From Bacteroidales bacterium (GTDB lineage: Bacteria > Bacteroidota > Bacteroidia > Bacteroidales > UBA932), in contig JAFURF010000008.1 in NCBI GenBank assembly GCA_017471965.1, positions 1 to 64,000 on the forward strand: 64,000 bases of DNA, in the 5' to 3' direction. The notes under the pieces are model-generated. The model was not told the DNA's origin and made no database searches. It saw nothing but the letters and a program-made list of their open reading frames with translations. Shown one piece after another: positions 21,430 to 30,471 of the stretch. The translations under genes and the position numbers were made by a program. Every line of letters begins with the position of its first letter. Position 1 is the stretch's first letter.

Positions 21430-21437
21430 TATATTTG
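21430..21437 (+). promoter_or_regulatory. -7 element of the hybrid regulator gene
   Basis: TATATTTG, 23 bases before the ATG at 21461; it lies downstream of the earlier in-frame ATG at 21347 and so supports the later start. Confidence 0.6.
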
Positions 21438-21460
21438 TCATAAACCGACTTTCCTTAGCC

Positions 21461-24400
21461 ATGAAACGGATAACAACCATTCTGATAGCGGTCTTGTACG
21501 CATTCTCCGTCAACGCCCTGCCCGCCCCCACTATGGATAATCTGATGTTCAGGAACATCACTACATCCGATGGACTCTCCAGCAACAAGATACATTCCAT
21601 ACTCCATGACTCCCATGGATTCCTATGGGTTGCCAGTGCTGATGGCCTGGACAGATACGACGCATACGATTTCCACTCCTTCACTGAGGAAGAACTCGGC
21701 AGGTCCAGAACAGTGATCAGTGCCCTGTATGAAGATCCGGAAGGGAACATCATCGTCAGGGCATATAGCAGAGATATCCTGTTCGATTATTCCACAGGAG
21801 AATTCGTCCATGGACTTCAGGGATATCTCAAGAAACTGGGACTGCCTCAGGAATACATATCCATCGGAGCGGAAGCAAGGAAATACGTATGGGTCTCCAC
21901 GGAATCAGAAATATGGATACATGACAGCACCATAGGCAAATGCATCAATATCCCGAAACACTCGGCCCAACTCTCAGGCCTATGCATCAGGCATGAGTCC
22001 GTATATCACATATACGATGACAGCAGGGTATTCATGAGCGGACTACAAGACGGTAAGACCCGGGAGACACTGACTAACGAAGGCATAAGGAAAAGTCTCA
22101 GCGGCAATGGTCCCAAAACATTCGTGGATTCCGAAGGACACCTGTGGCTCTACTCCACACTTACACCACATCTGTTCAGAATGACGCAGTTCCCTGACAG
22201 ATGGGAATATATCCAGCTGACAGATGAACATGGGCAGTTCAACCGCATCAGTGCTATAGGCGAAGGTGCTGACGGAAACATCTGGATAACAACGACGCAT
22301 TCTGCCGGTTTCATATACGACAAGGCTGACGGCACCCTGACCAACTTCAGGCACAGCGAATTCATTCCGTCTTCTGTTGCCAGCGACAACCTGTACACCA
22401 TGCACATCGATGACGAAGGCACCGTATGGATAGGGAACTTCAAGAACGGAATATCGTACTGGTCAGACAAGACACAAGCATTCATCAACTACAGATATGC
22501 TTCCAGATATGACATACAGGCATTCTGCGAGCATGACGGGCACATATATGTCGGAACTGACGGAAACGGCCTTCTGAAGATATCGTCAGACGGGACACGC
22601 ATTGAGCAGGTCTGCAACAATGCGAACGTCATCAGAAATCTGGAAGTGGACAGTAAAGGAAGAATATGGATAGGTTCCTACCGTAACGGACTGCTATGCT
22701 ACGACAAAGGAAGAGTCTCGCATTACAGCATGGCTTCCAGCGACATAGCGGATGATGACATCTACGGTCTGCAGATCGGACCGGACGGGACCATATGGAT
22801 CGGCACTCTGCACGGAGCACTCCAGAAACTGGACCCCAGGACCGGAGAGTTCACAACCATATTCAACAACGAAAAGTCCAGTATCAGAAGCATACTCCTT
22901 GACAAGGACGGGCACATGCTGTATCTTGCCACTGCGCGCGGCCTGCAATGCACGAACACCAGAAGCGGTCTGACCCGACAGATAGAAATCGAAGGGCTTT
23001 CACGACGAGTAAACGACCTCATCTTCGACAGCAGCGGAAAACTGTGGATTGGCGGGTCTGACGGACTCTTCGTATATGACCCTCAGACAGAAAAGGCCGA
23101 CCGTGCAAGTTCGGAATCCATCATCAGCATTGAAGAAGACCGATATGGGAGAGTATGGTGCTGTGACATAAACGCCTTGTACTGCATCACATCTCATGAG
23201 GGGCAGTACTACAGCATCAGATACGACAACAAGGACGGTCTTCCAGCATCCACCATGAACGAAGGGGCCATCTTCAGATGTTCGGACGGAAGGATATTTC
23301 TCGGCACGGCAGAGGGTCTGACATGCATCTTCGCAGAAAAACAGGGCAGCACTGAAAACAACTCAAAGATAGAGTTATCAGGCATATACCCGGTCTATGG
23401 CTCATTACATGAAATGCTGAACGGCAAAAGCATACTTTATGCAGACGAAATCCGCATAAAGGAGGGATTCCCGATTCTTCATCTCAAGTTCTCAAGTTTT
23501 GAATTCCACGAAAAGGGAACCGTATTCTCATACCGCATCGAGGGCAAGAGCGAATGGACGGAAGTCGATGGAAACACAATCCAGTTGAGTTTCCTCCCTG
23601 CGGGAAAATATGAACTTCAGATCAGGGCAAGAAACGCCTACAACATCTACACACCTGACATCAGATGCATTACAGTGAATGTAGTTGGGCCATGGTACAA
23701 GACCTGGTGGGCATATACCTTATATACTCTTCTGGCACTGGCCGTCTTCTTCGTCTTCCTGACCATGTACAGGAACAGGCAGAAACAGGAGCAGGAGGCC
23801 AAGAGGCTGAAGGAAGAGGCCAGGCAGCAGAACAATCTGGCTGAAATGAAGCTTCAGTTCTTCGCGAACATCAGTCATGAATTCAGGACTCCTCTATCAC
23901 TGATCATAAACCCGCTTGAAGAATTCCTGAGTTCGCATCCTGAGCACAGGACCACCATGCTCAATACGGTAAGGAACAATGCGAACTACCTGCTTGAACT
24001 TATTAACCAGCTGCTGGACTTCAGAAAACTTGACTCAGGCGGAGAGGTCATGAATTACGTATACGGCGACATGATAGCACTGATCAACGATGTGATGATG
24101 TCATTCGACTCCATGGCAAAACTGAGAGGGATAGATTTTACAATGAACACGTCGAAGGAAACCCTGATGATGGATTTTGATTATGGCAAAGTCCGGAAGA
24201 TCATCACCAATCTGCTTTCCAACGCATTCAAGTTCACTGATGACGGAGGAAGGATTGAGGTCAAGGTGGAGGTTCATGAGAACAGCATCATGCTGAATTT
24301 CATAGACAACGGCAAAGGAATCGAGAAGGAGGAGATGGCAAGGATATTCGAACGCTTCTATCAGGGAAGCAGTCAGGGCAACAGTCAGGGCAACAGTCAG

Positions 24401-25357
24401 GGAGGAAGCGGTATCGGACTCCATCTGGTATCTGAATATGTAAAGATGCACAAAGGTACGCTTCAGGTCGCGTCAAATATTCCGAACGGAACGATATTCA
24501 CCGTAACGCTCCCAATAAAGGTCGGTCAGACGGTCGTCGATACTCAAGCGGCTAAAGATGCGGTCGAGACAGTGATAGAAGCGGACAGGAACTATACTCT
24601 GCTCCTGGTAGACGACAATATAGACTTTCTGAACTTCCTCGGATCGTCACTTTCAAGCGGATACTATATCCTTACTGCATCCAACGGAAGGAAGGCGCTT
24701 GAAATCCTCAAGAACGAGAGTCCTGACCTCATCATCAGTGACGTGATGATGCCGGAGATGGACGGGCTCCAGTTATGCAATGCCGTAAAGACTGACATCC
24801 GGTTTTCGCACATCCCTGTCATCCTTCTGACAGCGAAGGTCGGGGAACAATATCAGATAGAAGGGCTCGAACAAGGTGCAGATGACTATATAGCAAAACC
24901 TTTCAGCATGGAGATACTGAAGATCAGGATCAACAGGATAATTTCAGAATCCATAGCACGAAGGGGCATCTTCAACAGCGAGATAAAGATCGAACCTAGC
25001 AGGATAACCATCACGCCTTTGGACCAGCAGTTCATCCAGAAAGCGATCTCATCAGTTGAGGCGAACATCTGCAATCCGGACTTTTCCGTAGAGAAACTCG
25101 CATCAGACCTCAACATGTCAAGGGGCTATCTGTATAAGAAACTGATGATGATAACAGGAAAGGTTCCTCTGGCATTCATCAAGGAGATAAAGATGAAGCG
25201 CGCCCTGCAATGGCTTCTTGAAAGCCAGTTACAGATCGCAGAGATCGCCTATAAGATCGGATATTCGTCACCGAGGATCTTCACCAAGCACTTCAAGGAG
25301 GTGTATGGAATGACGCCTAGCGAATATCTGAAACACCACAAGGAAGATCATGCCTGA
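21461..25357 (+). CDS. Hybrid two-component regulator (sensor kinase, receiver, AraC domain)
   Basis: 1298 residues. A signal/first helix (MKRITTILIAVLYAFSVNAL) leads into a periplasmic sensor of two seven-bladed propellers built of repeats such as DSHGFLWVASADGLDRYD and PDGTIWIGTLHGALQKLD. A Y_Y_Y domain (about 670-745) is followed by a TM near 760. HisKA has His806 in ISHEFRTPLSLI; HATPase_c has LLSNAFKFT and GIGLHLVSEYVKMH. The receiver has Asp1094 in ISDVMMPEMDG, and a C-terminal AraC helix-turn-helix pair ends at GMTPSEYLKHH. Hybrid regulators of this type sense oligosaccharides in the periplasm and activate their own locus. Odd feature: a tandem SQGN repeat expands the ATP lid (residues about 968-981). 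It lies 42 bases before the GH9 genes it probably controls. Confidence 0.96.
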   Translation: MKRITTILIAVLYAFSVNALPAPTMDNLMFRNITTSDGLSSNKIHSILHDSHGFLWVASADGLDRYDAYDFHSFTEEELGRSRTVISALYEDPEGNIIVRAYSRDILFDYSTGEFVHGLQGYLKKLGLPQEYISIGAEARKYVWVSTESEIWIHDSTIGKCINIPKHSAQLSGLCIRHESVYHIYDDSRVFMSGLQDGKTRETLTNEGIRKSLSGNGPKTFVDSEGHLWLYSTLTPHLFRMTQFPDRWEYIQLTDEHGQFNRISAIGEGADGNIWITTTHSAGFIYDKADGTLTNFRHSEFIPSSVASDNLYTMHIDDEGTVWIGNFKNGISYWSDKTQAFINYRYASRYDIQAFCEHDGHIYVGTDGNGLLKISSDGTRIEQVCNNANVIRNLEVDSKGRIWIGSYRNGLLCYDKGRVSHYSMASSDIADDDIYGLQIGPDGTIWIGTLHGALQKLDPRTGEFTTIFNNEKSSIRSILLDKDGHMLYLATARGLQCTNTRSGLTRQIEIEGLSRRVNDLIFDSSGKLWIGGSDGLFVYDPQTEKADRASSESIISIEEDRYGRVWCCDINALYCITSHEGQYYSIRYDNKDGLPASTMNEGAIFRCSDGRIFLGTAEGLTCIFAEKQGSTENNSKIELSGIYPVYGSLHEMLNGKSILYADEIRIKEGFPILHLKFSSFEFHEKGTVFSYRIEGKSEWTEVDGNTIQLSFLPAGKYELQIRARNAYNIYTPDIRCITVNVVGPWYKTWWAYTLYTLLALAVFFVFLTMYRNRQKQEQEAKRLKEEARQQNNLAEMKLQFFANISHEFRTPLSLIINPLEEFLSSHPEHRTTMLNTVRNNANYLLELINQLLDFRKLDSGGEVMNYVYGDMIALINDVMMSFDSMAKLRGIDFTMNTSKETLMMDFDYGKVRKIITNLLSNAFKFTDDGGRIEVKVEVHENSIMLNFIDNGKGIEKEEMARIFERFYQGSSQGNSQGNSQGGSGIGLHLVSEYVKMHKGTLQVASNIPNGTIFTVTLPIKVGQTVVDTQAAKDAVETVIEADRNYTLLLVDDNIDFLNFLGSSLSSGYYILTASNGRKALEILKNESPDLIISDVMMPEMDGLQLCNAVKTDIRFSHIPVILLTAKVGEQYQIEGLEQGADDYIAKPFSMEILKIRINRIISESIARRGIFNSEIKIEPSRITITPLDQQFIQKAISSVEANICNPDFSVEKLASDLNMSRGYLYKKLMMITGKVPLAFIKEIKMKRALQWLLESQLQIAEIAYKIGYSSPRIFTKHFKEVYGMTPSEYLKHHKEDHA
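24368..24405 (+). repeat. 12-bp tandem repeat in the kinase ATP-lid region
   Basis: About three units of CAGTCAGGGCAA encoding SSQGNSQGNSQGG, directly before the GSGIGLHL glycine motif of the hybrid regulator. Confidence 0.85.
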
Positions 25358-25399
25358 CCGTATACACAGATAAGACATTTGAAACAAAACCAGACTACC

Positions 25400-27925
25400 A
25401 TGAAAAGAACTGTACAGATCCTTGTTATGGCACTGCTCGCTGTTGCCGCCACAGAGATGAATGCGCAGGAATTCAAACTGCTTCCTGAAGGATATCTCAA
25501 TGATAAAGGTGTCGATGTCATGGCATTCGACGACATATACCCTGAAGGCCATCAAGGTGGAGTAAGCATCATCATGCACGGCCACAGGATCGCCACAAAC
25601 GGAGACATCCGCATGGAGGCAACCCCTGGCCAGTGGCAGCCTGTCCCGAAACAACTGAAGCGCGAATTTGGAGAAAACAGCATAACTGCGACCTTATGCT
25701 TCCCTGATTCGTCTCGTCACATGACAGGATTCAACCCTATGATCTACCCTGACTTTCATTTCAACTACACAGTAAAGGTTGAGGCAGCGGGCAGAGGCGT
25801 AGAGGTAACTGTCGACCTTGACAGACCTGTACCGGATTTCCTTCTCGGAAAGGTAGGATTCAACCTGGAATTCTTCCCAGGCTACCTCTTCGGAAAGCCA
25901 TGGATAATGGACGGGAAGACAGGCATCTTCCCTCGCCAGGCAAACGCTCCTCTGGAGACTCATTGTCCGAACCATCATCATCCCGGCAACTATCACGACG
26001 GGAAGTCATCGATGGCTGATTTTGACCGTCTCATCGGAGAAGGGTACAGCCCTATCGTTGCCGACGACATAATCGGGGCTCCGTATGCAATAGGAAAGAA
26101 ATTCACTTCAAATCCTGAAGACCCATATTCAAGGGTGACCATCGAATCCCTCACAGGTGACCTCAAACTCTATGACGGACGTGTAAATCACAATAACGGC
26201 TGGTTTGTGCTCAGAAGTGAAATCGCAGCAGGGGCGACAAAGGGTGCCATCAGATGGATCATCACACCAGAAGTGGTGGAAGACTGGATGTACAAGCCTG
26301 TAGTACAGGTGTCACAGGTAGGATACCATCCTTCCCAGCAGAAGCAGGTAGTCATAGAACTTGACAGCAGAGACACATCAAACGACCCCATTACCATATA
26401 TAAGATAGAAGAAGATGGTGAGAAGGCAGTAAAGACCCTCAACACATCTGAATGGGGAAAGTTCCTCCGCTACAGATACCTGAGGTCAGACTTCACGGAT
26501 GTCACAGCACCCGGTCTGTACAGAATCAGGTACAGAAATTCCGAATCAACGCTCTTCCGCATCGATGAGGATGTATATGACCGCGGTGTCTGGCAGCCTG
26601 TAATCGAATACTTCCTTCCCGTCCAGATGTGCCACATGAGAGTCAATGAGAAGTACCGTGTATGGCATGGCATGTGCCACATGGACGATGCACTGATGGC
26701 TCCTGCCCACAGCCATATTGACGGTTATGACCAGAAGCCGGGTCTCTCGAAATACAAGGCCGGCGAGATCGTGTACGGAGTGAACATCGGAGGATGGCAT
26801 GATGCGGGAGACTATGACCTTCGCGTGGAATCACAGGCTGGAGAATCATACATACTTGCTCTTGCATACGAGACATTCAGGCCGGAAATCGATGTGACTT
26901 CAATCGACCAGCATACCAGGATAACAGAAATCCATCAGGCAGACGGAAAGAACGACATTCTCCAGCAGGTCGAGCACGGCGCACTCAGCGTGGTGAGCAG
27001 TTATCTGGCACTGGGACGGCTTTACAGAGGCATTATCTGCAACAGTGTCCGCCAGTATGTGCTTCTCGGAGATGCTGCCACAATGACAGACGGCATCATC
27101 GGCAACGAGGATGACAGATGGATCTTCACGGAGGACAATCCCGGAAGAGAAATGTCCACAGCAGCAGAACTTGCCGGCGTCAGCCGCGTGCTCAAAGGAT
27201 TCAACGACACTCTGAGCGTACATTGCCTGAACATCGCGGAAGAGATTTTCGACAATGTCGAGGTGAATGGAAGAAGACAGATGAACAAGGTACAGACTGC
27301 TGCCGAACTCTTCCTGTCCACAGGAAAACAGAAATACAGGGACTACATCCTTGACAACAAGGATCTGATAATGGAAAACTTCAACAACTGCGCATGGTAC
27401 ATGGCCAGAGTCGAGAAGATCTTCGCCGAAAGCAAGGACAGGAAATCCAGACAGTTTTCAAAGGAATTCAGGGCTGAACTTCCGAAATACATGGCAATGA
27501 TCGACGCCCAGGCGGCAGAGACTCCATATGGTGTACCATACAGACCGGCGATCTGGGGTGCAGGCTGGAACATCCAGAGTTTTGCCTTCAGGCATTACTT
27601 CATGTCCAAGGAGTACCCTGATGTGATTTCATCGGCACCGGTCTTCAATGCGTTGAATTTCGTTCTTGGATGCCATCCGGGACTCAACAGGATATCGTTC
27701 GCTTCCGGAGTAGGAACAGAATCGGCAACCACGGCCTATGGCGTCAACAGAGCAGACTGGTCATACATACCAGGAGGCGTGGCATCGGGAACGGCACTCA
27801 TCCGTCCGGACTTTCCTGAACTTCTGGACTTCCCATTCCTCTGGCAGCAGATGGAATACTGCCTCGGTGGCGCGTCTTCACATTACATGTTCATGGTACT
27901 CGCTGTAAAGGACATGCTCAGATAG
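25400..27925 (+). CDS. GH9-family glucanase, copy A
   Basis: 841 residues from the ATG at 25400; an upstream TTG-started frame is unlikely. Signal peptide MKRTVQILVMALLAVAATEM then NAQ. Residues about 25-290 form an extra N-terminal beta-rich module (GVDVMAFDDIYPEGHQGGVS), about 300-390 the Ig-like cellulase domain (PVVQVSQVGYHPSQQKQVVI), and 400-841 the GH9 (alpha/alpha)6 barrel. Catalytic residues are Asp468 and Asp471 in GGWHDAGDYD and Glu819 in MEYCLGGASSHYM. GH9 enzymes cut beta-1,4-glucan by inversion. It follows the hybrid regulator by 42 bases. A paralogue with the same architecture lies at 30472-33012, separated by a GH31 gene; together with the two GH31 genes this suggests xyloglucan or a similar beta-glucan. 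Confidence 0.93.
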   Translation: MKRTVQILVMALLAVAATEMNAQEFKLLPEGYLNDKGVDVMAFDDIYPEGHQGGVSIIMHGHRIATNGDIRMEATPGQWQPVPKQLKREFGENSITATLCFPDSSRHMTGFNPMIYPDFHFNYTVKVEAAGRGVEVTVDLDRPVPDFLLGKVGFNLEFFPGYLFGKPWIMDGKTGIFPRQANAPLETHCPNHHHPGNYHDGKSSMADFDRLIGEGYSPIVADDIIGAPYAIGKKFTSNPEDPYSRVTIESLTGDLKLYDGRVNHNNGWFVLRSEIAAGATKGAIRWIITPEVVEDWMYKPVVQVSQVGYHPSQQKQVVIELDSRDTSNDPITIYKIEEDGEKAVKTLNTSEWGKFLRYRYLRSDFTDVTAPGLYRIRYRNSESTLFRIDEDVYDRGVWQPVIEYFLPVQMCHMRVNEKYRVWHGMCHMDDALMAPAHSHIDGYDQKPGLSKYKAGEIVYGVNIGGWHDAGDYDLRVESQAGESYILALAYETFRPEIDVTSIDQHTRITEIHQADGKNDILQQVEHGALSVVSSYLALGRLYRGIICNSVRQYVLLGDAATMTDGIIGNEDDRWIFTEDNPGREMSTAAELAGVSRVLKGFNDTLSVHCLNIAEEIFDNVEVNGRRQMNKVQTAAELFLSTGKQKYRDYILDNKDLIMENFNNCAWYMARVEKIFAESKDRKSRQFSKEFRAELPKYMAMIDAQAAETPYGVPYRPAIWGAGWNIQSFAFRHYFMSKEYPDVISSAPVFNALNFVLGCHPGLNRISFASGVGTESATTAYGVNRADWSYIPGGVASGTALIRPDFPELLDFPFLWQQMEYCLGGASSHYMFMVLAVKDMLR

Positions 27926-27926
27926 A

Positions 27927-27954
27927 CATTTGTGTACATATCTAAGCACAAATG
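27927..27954. repeat. Inverted repeat after GH9 copy A
   Basis: CATTTGTG (27927-27934) and CACAAATG (27947-27954). It lies in the 161-base interval before the GH31 gene and could be a weak terminator or a regulator site; no T-tract follows. Confidence 0.4.
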
Positions 27955-28042
27955 GAGCACAGATGAATAATGATACATGTTTTGGAGACAAAACTGACTG
28001 CTGACAAAGTGTAGGATTTTCGCCAGCGCAAATTGTATTGCT

Positions 28043-28050
28043 TAAATTTG
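28043..28050 (+). promoter_or_regulatory. -7 element before the first GH31 gene
   Basis: TAAATTTG, 37 bases before the ATG at 28087; TTTT at 28017-28020 is a poor -33 match, as expected for an activated promoter. It is a candidate main promoter for the GH31-GH9-GH31-SusCD-GH3 run. Confidence 0.5.
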
Positions 28051-28086
28051 CGATGAAGACCACGAATAATACTAACACTTTTTCAT

Positions 28087-30468
28087 ATGGATTCAGTGAA
28101 ACGCCTTATCTCCTTATTGACCCACCTCATTCTTGCAGGAGCAGTATCATACGCCCAGCCGCAGACAAGCAACGGTGTGACTTACCTCATGAACGAGGCC
28201 GTTGACGTAAGTCAGGATTTCAGAGAGTTAGGAAACATCCTCTTTCTGGCCGACCATCTGGAATCATTCGATGTAGCCACAGGTGAAGGCCTTGTGAACT
28301 GGCAGAGACATCAGCTCGTCCCACGTCAGGCATTCAACACGAATCTGCGTCAGCCTCAGCGGCTGCGCATGCTTGACTTCCCGGGAACGGCATACGAAAA
28401 CAATCCTTCATACAGATTCAGCATTGATTTCGTATCGCCTCGTACAGTCCGCATCAGAATGCTGACCACAATCGTGGATCCGGGAGAAAATCCTGATGAA
28501 ATAATGCTTGCAGGTCCTGTTCCGTCATCTGATGCATGGACCGGATCGGAAACAGAGGAAGCGGTGACATACCGTAGCGAGTACGGTCAGATTGAAATAG
28601 AGAAGAATCCTTGGAGAATCGTGATCAAGGATGCGGAAGGCAAGGTACTTACAGAGACTGCAGCAATCCGTGACAACCGGTCAAGCCAGGTAAAGTACAC
28701 TCCTTTCTCATTCATCAAGAGAGGACGTGACAATGCCAGACTCATCAACCCTGTCTTCAGACTCGCTCCAAGCGAGATGATACTCGGCTGCGGAGAGTCC
28801 GCAACAGCCCTCAACAAGGCCGGTCAGAAGGTACACCTCTATGTCACTGACCCTCAGGGTCCGGAAACAGACCAGATGTACAAGCCTATACCTTTCTTCA
28901 TGTCAGACAGAGGATACGGCATGTTCATGCACACTTCTGCTCCTGTCACCTGCGACTTCGGTGCATCTTATATAGGTCTCAACAAACTCTTCATGGGAGA
29001 TGAGAACCTTGACCTGTTCATCTTCCTCGGTGAGCCTAAGGATATCCTCGATGAGTACACATCACTCGTAGGAAAGACCCAGATGCCTCCGCTCTGGTCA
29101 TTCGGAACCTGGATGAGCCGCATCACCTATTTCACTCAGGAGGAGGGTTACGATGTCGCATCAAAGATCAGAGAAAACAAATATCCATGCGATGTCATCC
29201 ATTTCGACACAGGATGGTTCGATGTGGACTGGCAGTGCGACTACAAGTTCTCTCCAAAGAGATTCTCTGATCCTGCAAAGATGCTCGCAGACCTCAAGGA
29301 CATGGGCTTCCACGTAAGTCTGTGGCAACTTCCATATTTCTCACAGAAGAACGTATTCTTCCCTGAACTTGTAGAAAAGGGCCTGTATGTAAAGAACGGC
29401 AACGGCCAACTTCCTCAGGAGGACGTGGTTCTCGACTTCTCGAATCCTGAGACAGTAAAATGGTATCAGGACAAGATTGCCGGCCTTCTTAAGATAGGTG
29501 TAGGTGCGATAAAGGTAGACTTCGGTGAAGGCGCACCTCTTGACGGCCAGTATGCATCAGGCAAGAGCGGATGGTATGAGCACAACCTATATCCTGCACG
29601 CTACAACAAGGCTGTTGCGGACATCACCAGGGAAATCAACGGAGAAAACATCATCTGGGCACGATCTGCATGGGCAGGATCTCAGAGATATCCGCTTCAC
29701 TGGGGCGGTGACGCATCTACAGACGATACAGGTATGATCGGAACTCTTCATTCAGGACTCTCGTTCGGTCTTTCAGGATTCTCGTTCTGGAGCCATGACA
29801 TGGGAGGATTCGTAAGGTCTACCCCTGAGGAACTCTACTGCAGATGGCTGCCGTTCGGCTTCCTCACATCCCATACAAGGGCACATGGAGCGCCTCCTAC
29901 AGAGCCTTGGCTCTACGAAAGCGAGGAGGTACAGAACGTATTCCGCAAGAGTGCAGAGATGAAATACAGACTCATGCCTTATGTATATGCACAGGCAAAA
30001 GAGTGCACAGAAAAGGGTCTTCCTATGGTACGTGCCATGTTCATAGAGTTCCCTGACGACCCGGGTGCATGGAAAGTCGACGACCAGTACCTCTTCGGTT
30101 CACAGATTCTAGTTGCTCCTCTCTTCGAGGAAGGAACCACTTCAAGGACAGTATATCTCCCTGGCGGGAAATGGATAGACTATCAGACAGGAAAGGTCTA
30201 CAACCCGGGATGGCATCAGATCGAGGCTGATGGAGAACTCCCTGTCATCATGCTCGTGAGAGACGGTTCGGCACTCCCTCATATCGCACTCGCACAATCG
30301 ACGACCGACATGGACTGGAGCAAGATCACCGTTAAGGTATACAACACTTCCGGCAAGGCTTCTACCGGACTGTTCTGCCTCCCTTCAGACGGAAAACTTC
30401 AGAAGTTTACAGTCCAGGGCAGCAAGATAAGCGGCATAACCGGAACAAACGCCAAAGTTTCAAGATAA
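28087..30468 (+). CDS. GH31 alpha-xylosidase (YicI type)
   Basis: 793 residues with a signal sequence (MDSVKRLISLLTHLILAGAV up to AQP). N-terminal beta-sandwich domains to about residue 330, then a (beta/alpha)8 barrel: PPLWSFGTWMSRITYFTQEE, HFDTGWFDVDWQCDYKFSPK, SLWQLPYFSQKNVFFPELVE. The nucleophile is Asp478 in GAIKVDFGEGAP and the acid/base Asp542 in LHWGGDASTDD. The GW...C and KVDFGE segments are those of YicI-like alpha-xylosidases, which remove alpha-1,6-linked xylose from the non-reducing end of xyloglucan oligosaccharides. C-terminal beta domains include LFEEGTTSRTVYLPGGKWID. It is preceded by its own -7 box and followed after 3 bases by the second GH9 gene. Substrate assignment rests on family resemblance. 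Confidence 0.92.
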   Translation: MDSVKRLISLLTHLILAGAVSYAQPQTSNGVTYLMNEAVDVSQDFRELGNILFLADHLESFDVATGEGLVNWQRHQLVPRQAFNTNLRQPQRLRMLDFPGTAYENNPSYRFSIDFVSPRTVRIRMLTTIVDPGENPDEIMLAGPVPSSDAWTGSETEEAVTYRSEYGQIEIEKNPWRIVIKDAEGKVLTETAAIRDNRSSQVKYTPFSFIKRGRDNARLINPVFRLAPSEMILGCGESATALNKAGQKVHLYVTDPQGPETDQMYKPIPFFMSDRGYGMFMHTSAPVTCDFGASYIGLNKLFMGDENLDLFIFLGEPKDILDEYTSLVGKTQMPPLWSFGTWMSRITYFTQEEGYDVASKIRENKYPCDVIHFDTGWFDVDWQCDYKFSPKRFSDPAKMLADLKDMGFHVSLWQLPYFSQKNVFFPELVEKGLYVKNGNGQLPQEDVVLDFSNPETVKWYQDKIAGLLKIGVGAIKVDFGEGAPLDGQYASGKSGWYEHNLYPARYNKAVADITREINGENIIWARSAWAGSQRYPLHWGGDASTDDTGMIGTLHSGLSFGLSGFSFWSHDMGGFVRSTPEELYCRWLPFGFLTSHTRAHGAPPTEPWLYESEEVQNVFRKSAEMKYRLMPYVYAQAKECTEKGLPMVRAMFIEFPDDPGAWKVDDQYLFGSQILVAPLFEEGTTSRTVYLPGGKWIDYQTGKVYNPGWHQIEADGELPVIMLVRDGSALPHIALAQSTTDMDWSKITVKVYNTSGKASTGLFCLPSDGKLQKFTVQGSKISGITGTNAKVSR

Positions 30469-30471
30469 GTC

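Noticed and set aside
24368..24405. Tandem repeats considered as a CRISPR-like array
   Set aside because: Units are 12 bp, contiguous without spacers, and inside a coding frame; no array or cas gene is present in the window.
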